Assembly: GCF_004664715.2 (NCBI RefSeq)
Contig: NC_051063.1
Coordinates: forward strand, 114,438,829 to 114,502,828
Source of the DNA: Peromyscus leucopus
Taxonomy: Eukaryota > Chordata > Mammalia > Rodentia > Cricetidae
Length of the DNA: 64,000 nt
Direction: 5' to 3'
Every line of letters begins with the position of its first letter. Position 1 is the stretch's first letter. Position numbers and translations under genes: made by a program. A model generated the notes under the pieces. That model searched no databases. It was not told the origin of the DNA and saw only the letters and a list, made by a program, of their open reading frames with translations. Shown piece by piece: positions 60,653-64,000 of the stretch.

Positions 60653-61169
60653 GAATTGTTTATTAGCCTCTAAATTCTTATAAGAAGCGTGACTCGGTGC
60701 TTCAAAATATTTATTCTATGTACTTTCCCACTGCTGGTCTCCCAGTGCTGGGAATCCAGGGACTAGTAAGCTCCCTGAGTCCCTGCCTCTAAAGGCAGTC
60801 CAACCAAGAAGGACGATAAAGGGAGTGCGTACAAATGGGTGAATCAGTGGTGGGTGATAACCCTGGAAAGGAGGTATGAGGCAAACCCTGGGCCAGTCAG
60901 AGAAGGACAAGACCCCCACAGCAGTGGACCAGGAAGAGCTGGAGAAGAACCCCCTAGCCCTGGGGGTTTAAGGACAGCAGAATGTGGGAGTGATGGGGCT
61001 AGGGAGAGCTTGACAAAAGACTACACAACTCCACAACTCCATTGAAATAAACATCCGGTCTCAATGGTGTAAGGCTGTCCATGGTCAATCAGCCCACTCC
61101 AGTCTCCCTGGCTTCAGCCAGTTTCCAAGTCCTGTCAGCCTTGCTTTGGCTAGACTCCATTAGCCACCG

Positions 61170-61430
61170 TGTTATTTCTCTACTGTTTTGAATTCTCTGT
61201 GTACTATTCATCCAAGTCTCTTCCTCAGGTGTCTTCTCTTCCAGGAAGCCTTACTATACCACTGGTTTCCTCTCCCATCTGGCTGCCTAACTCTGCTCAC
61301 TTCTGACTATTAACATCATACTGCACAATAATGATGGACACCTGTCTTCCCCACGGGACTCTGAGCCTCAAACAATTTCTGGTATGTAGAAAACAGTATT
61401 TGTTGAATGAGCTAATACATCCTTTAACCT
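61170..61430 (+). repeat. Possible L2 3' fragment
   Basis: cttccaggaagccttactat and ggtatgtagaaaacagtatttgttgaatga-like end phrases; diverged. Confidence 0.35.
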
Positions 61431-62464
61431 GATATTTATCCCACTAGGCCAGGGCATATTGTTCCTTTTATCAACAAATATTTATAGCTTAATAACAGTT
61501 TCAATGAACTGCCACTTTTTTTTTCAATGAAGAACAGCCAATTCTACCAATGCATGTAAAACTAGAATTGTATGCATGATTATCGCACACCCTCAAGGAC
61601 CTGAGCATTCATACTGGAATTTTATCAATCATAATGCCTTGGTCTTAAAGGAAAGAGATCAATGCAGAATCTATCACAGGACCAATCCTATGCTTGATTA
61701 ACACCATTAGAACATGGGCCCAAGAAAGAGGTCAGGTTCAAAGGTTTAGTATTCCAACAGTTCAATGTGGAATACCTGTAGAAGCTTAAAGTATATGCCT
61801 TGTACCCTTGCACTAAATATCAGCTTGCTTTTAGTTTCTGGCTGCTCAGAGAGCGATCTTGGGGAAAGTCTGAAAGAAAAGGAAAAAAGCAAACAGATCC
61901 ACCCACTCCTTATTTCCTCACGCCCCAAGCAAACAGCTGTGCTCCGTTCCACGGCAGGGCATCTGTCTGGCAGGATCTGACAGGTGCAGTTACACTTCCT
62001 CCACACCCTTGGCTCCTGGCCATACTTTGGTTCCTGGAGGGAGGCAAGTGATTGTCTTTACACTGAACTCAAGTAACCAAGGATAACTCCCCAGTTGCTT
62101 TCCCTAAGGAACTCCAGGTATAGGTCAGGTTTTCCCTGTGGTCTGAATAAAGCAGATAGCACTCTGGAAAACATAAACAGAGTCCTAGGAACACACAAAC
62201 ACACACTTGTATGTCCTTGTGTCTGGTCCTAACTGCTTGTGGAGAAGTTCCTGCCAGGAAGCTCAGAAGTTGCTAGCCACAATAGTGCCTACTAAGCACA
62301 AGAAAACGGTACAGTGCATTGACCAAATTCAGCACACAGTGGGTGTCTAATCCTAGAATCTTGAACTCTATTCTGGAGATATGGCAAGGGTCCTTAGATA
62401 CTCTTTCTGGATTTTAGCCTCAATCATTTTGCCAAAAGGACACCTTGCTTTTTATTTGAAATAG

Positions 62465-62570
62465 CAAATAAGGGCTGGAGCTGCAGTTTCAATGGTAGAG
62501 TTCTGGTCTAGCATGTCAGTGTCCCTGAGTTCAATGTCTATTTCAAATAAATAAATAAATACATTTCATA
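62465..62570 (+). repeat. ID-type SINE with (AAAT)n tail
   Basis: gggctggagctgcagtttca, ctagcatgtcagtgtccctg and gagttcaatg, then AAAT units. Confidence 0.6.
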
Positions 62571-63384
62571 CATATGCATATACACATTCAACCAATCAAA
62601 TGATGAATAAATAAATAAAATAGAGAATAAGCTTAGCCCCAAAGCAGGACATATTTGCCTTTTTTTTTTCAAATAAAATGGCTTCTATGTGATTCATATA
62701 AATTGAAATATAGGGATCATCATTTTTCAATATACCATGTACCTTCTTGAAGCAACTTTGGATTAAATAGCGGTACCACATCTACAAAGAATGTTAACCA
62801 AAAAAAAAAAATCTTTAAAACCTGGTGCCTCATCTGTACCTACAATTATACCAATTATACCAATCAACCTCAGGTGCATTTTCTATCCTTCAGGATGTGA
62901 CTGTCCTAAAAAGACACTTAGCCATTTCATTCACAATATTGAGAAACTTCCGTTAATGTCTTGAATTCTTGAAGATAAAGGGTAGGTTTTTAAGCCTGAT
63001 TTGACTTCTGGCTGTCAATTTACCACACTGGCAGAACCTCCAGCCATAACTGAACTGCCTCGTGTGACAACTCGGTGGTCTCTCCATGCTCCTGTCTCGG
63101 GTCCCTCCTGTCCGTGCTTTTGAAAGATGCGTGTCTCTGTATCTGTCGTCTCCACTTTGTCCCCTTCCCAACTTAGCAAAATGCCACTCAGCCCGATCTA
63201 CGTCATCTGTCACATTCCAACTTTTCTAGGTAGCTGCTTTCTCGGCGATCTCACAGTAAGCTGTGTATTTATTTTACCAAAACACTCACCACCTTGTACC
63301 ATGATTATTCCTTAACTGTTGTTGTCCAAAAGAACCGAAAGAAGAGGCCAAGAGAAATGAAGAGGACCGAGATGGACGGAGTAA

Positions 63385-63690
63385 GGACAAGGAGATGGCA
63401 ATCAGTAGAGTGCCACCCAAACATGGAGACCTGAGTTCAGATTCGGGCACCCACTTAAAAAGCTGGGAGTGACAACACACACCTCTAATCCCAGCTGAGG
63501 ATGGGGAGGCAGGAGGGTCCAGGTGCTTCCTGGTCAGCCAGTCTCCCCCGTCCATGAGCTCCAGGGTCAATGAGAGAGCCTGTCTCAAAAAATAAAGTGG
63601 GGAACGGCAGAGGAAGGTCCACGAGGTTGGCCTCCAGCCTCACATCTGCACGTGCATCTGTGTGTGTACACATATGAACATACGCACACA
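63385..63690 (+). repeat. B4-type composite SINE
   Basis: ggagacctgagttcagattc, acacctctaatcccagctga, tgagagagcctgtctcaaaa and ggttggcctccagcctcaca, then a CA-rich end. Confidence 0.75.
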
Positions 63691-63894
63691 TGAGCACACA
63701 GAAGGGAACCGACACTCGCCAACACTGCTGCCTTTCCACCCCTCTCCTGGTCCTTTTTTCTGTTCTGTCTGGTCTTCTTCCCTTTCCCTTGGCTTCCTTT
63801 GGCTTTTGGGGATGGCGACAGGGAAGTAAAACCCTCGGTACTCTGTACACAGGAGGTACAGCTTTACTTTAATGTATCTTATCACACCCTAAGA

Positions 63895-64000
63895 GGTTAT
63901 GAAGCAGTTTTTCAGAGAAGGAAACAGACTTGGAGAGACTAGGTTACTGCTCAATTTGAGCAACTGGTGAATGAATCCAAAAGGTGACCTGACTCCAAAG
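63895..64000 (-). repeat. Possible MIR, antisense, cut by the window edge
   Basis: ttcagagaaggaaacagact, aggttactgctcaatttgag and aatccaaaaggtgacctg follow the reversed MIR core. Confidence 0.4.

Larger units (their letters stand above)
27638..64000. other. Upstream part of the Sytl2 locus, no further coding exon recognised
   Basis: None of the open frames here resembles a protein I know, and none shows an exon-like fit of splice sites and family. Non-coding first exons of Sytl2 could lie here but cannot be located without transcripts. Repeats are listed separately. Long stretches with nothing recognisable include 27900-29170, 30070-31860, 33000-34200, 35410-36510, 38580-40150, 40680-42560, 42750-43280, 43970-44970, 45500-46070, 49490-52630, 52840-54260, 54350-55770, 58690-60440 and 61440-62460. 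Ancient, diverged repeats may be hidden in these. Confidence 0.7.

Overview
This is a stretch of rodent nuclear chromosome, not a microbial or plasmid sequence. It is dense in rodent SINEs (B1, B2/B3, B4, ID), old L1 pieces, LTR elements and (CA)n microsatellites. The youngest B1 copies carry the variant ending ggaaaggcgcaaagctacac, which in my recollection is typical of cricetid rodents (deer mouse, hamster or vole group) rather than Mus or Rattus. The species call is an inference.

The only gene I can support is Sytl2 (synaptotagmin-like protein 2, Slp2-a, a Rab27 effector), on the minus strand and cut by the left edge of the window. Six consecutive coding exons are present, in transcript order 27637-27537, 16982-16831, 14150-14018, 6031-5950, 4469-4355 and 1953-1159. 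Their splice sites are all GT/AG and their phases join without a break (1378 coding bases, residues 1-459 plus one base). They encode the whole Slp homology domain that binds Rab27 and the first part of the long linker. The remaining linker exons and both C2 domains must lie to the left of position 1. The 36 kb right of 27637 should be the 5' untranslated and upstream part of the locus. I find no other coding exon and no obvious CpG island there.

Layout: 1-1158 is the intron after exon 6, with a hAT fragment, a B1 and an (ATT)n run. 1159-27637 holds the six exons and their introns, with L1 3' ends, two solo LTRs and many SINEs. 27638-46000 is mostly unique sequence with scattered SINEs, MIR/L2 relics and one LTR. 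46075-49485 is one old L1 into which an LTR retroelement and a MaLR-type LTR have inserted, each with its target duplication still readable. 49486-64000 is mostly unique sequence with B2, B4, MaLR and MIR copies.

I saw no clearly new biological system. The best leads are: the Sytl2 start codon lies a few bases after a T11(GT)n tract with no AG between them; a GILK/KHVRF motif pair fits protein phosphatase 1 docking; an LTR element has a perfect 6-bp target duplication but no 5' LTR; and a two-part SINE is flanked by a single 14-bp duplication.
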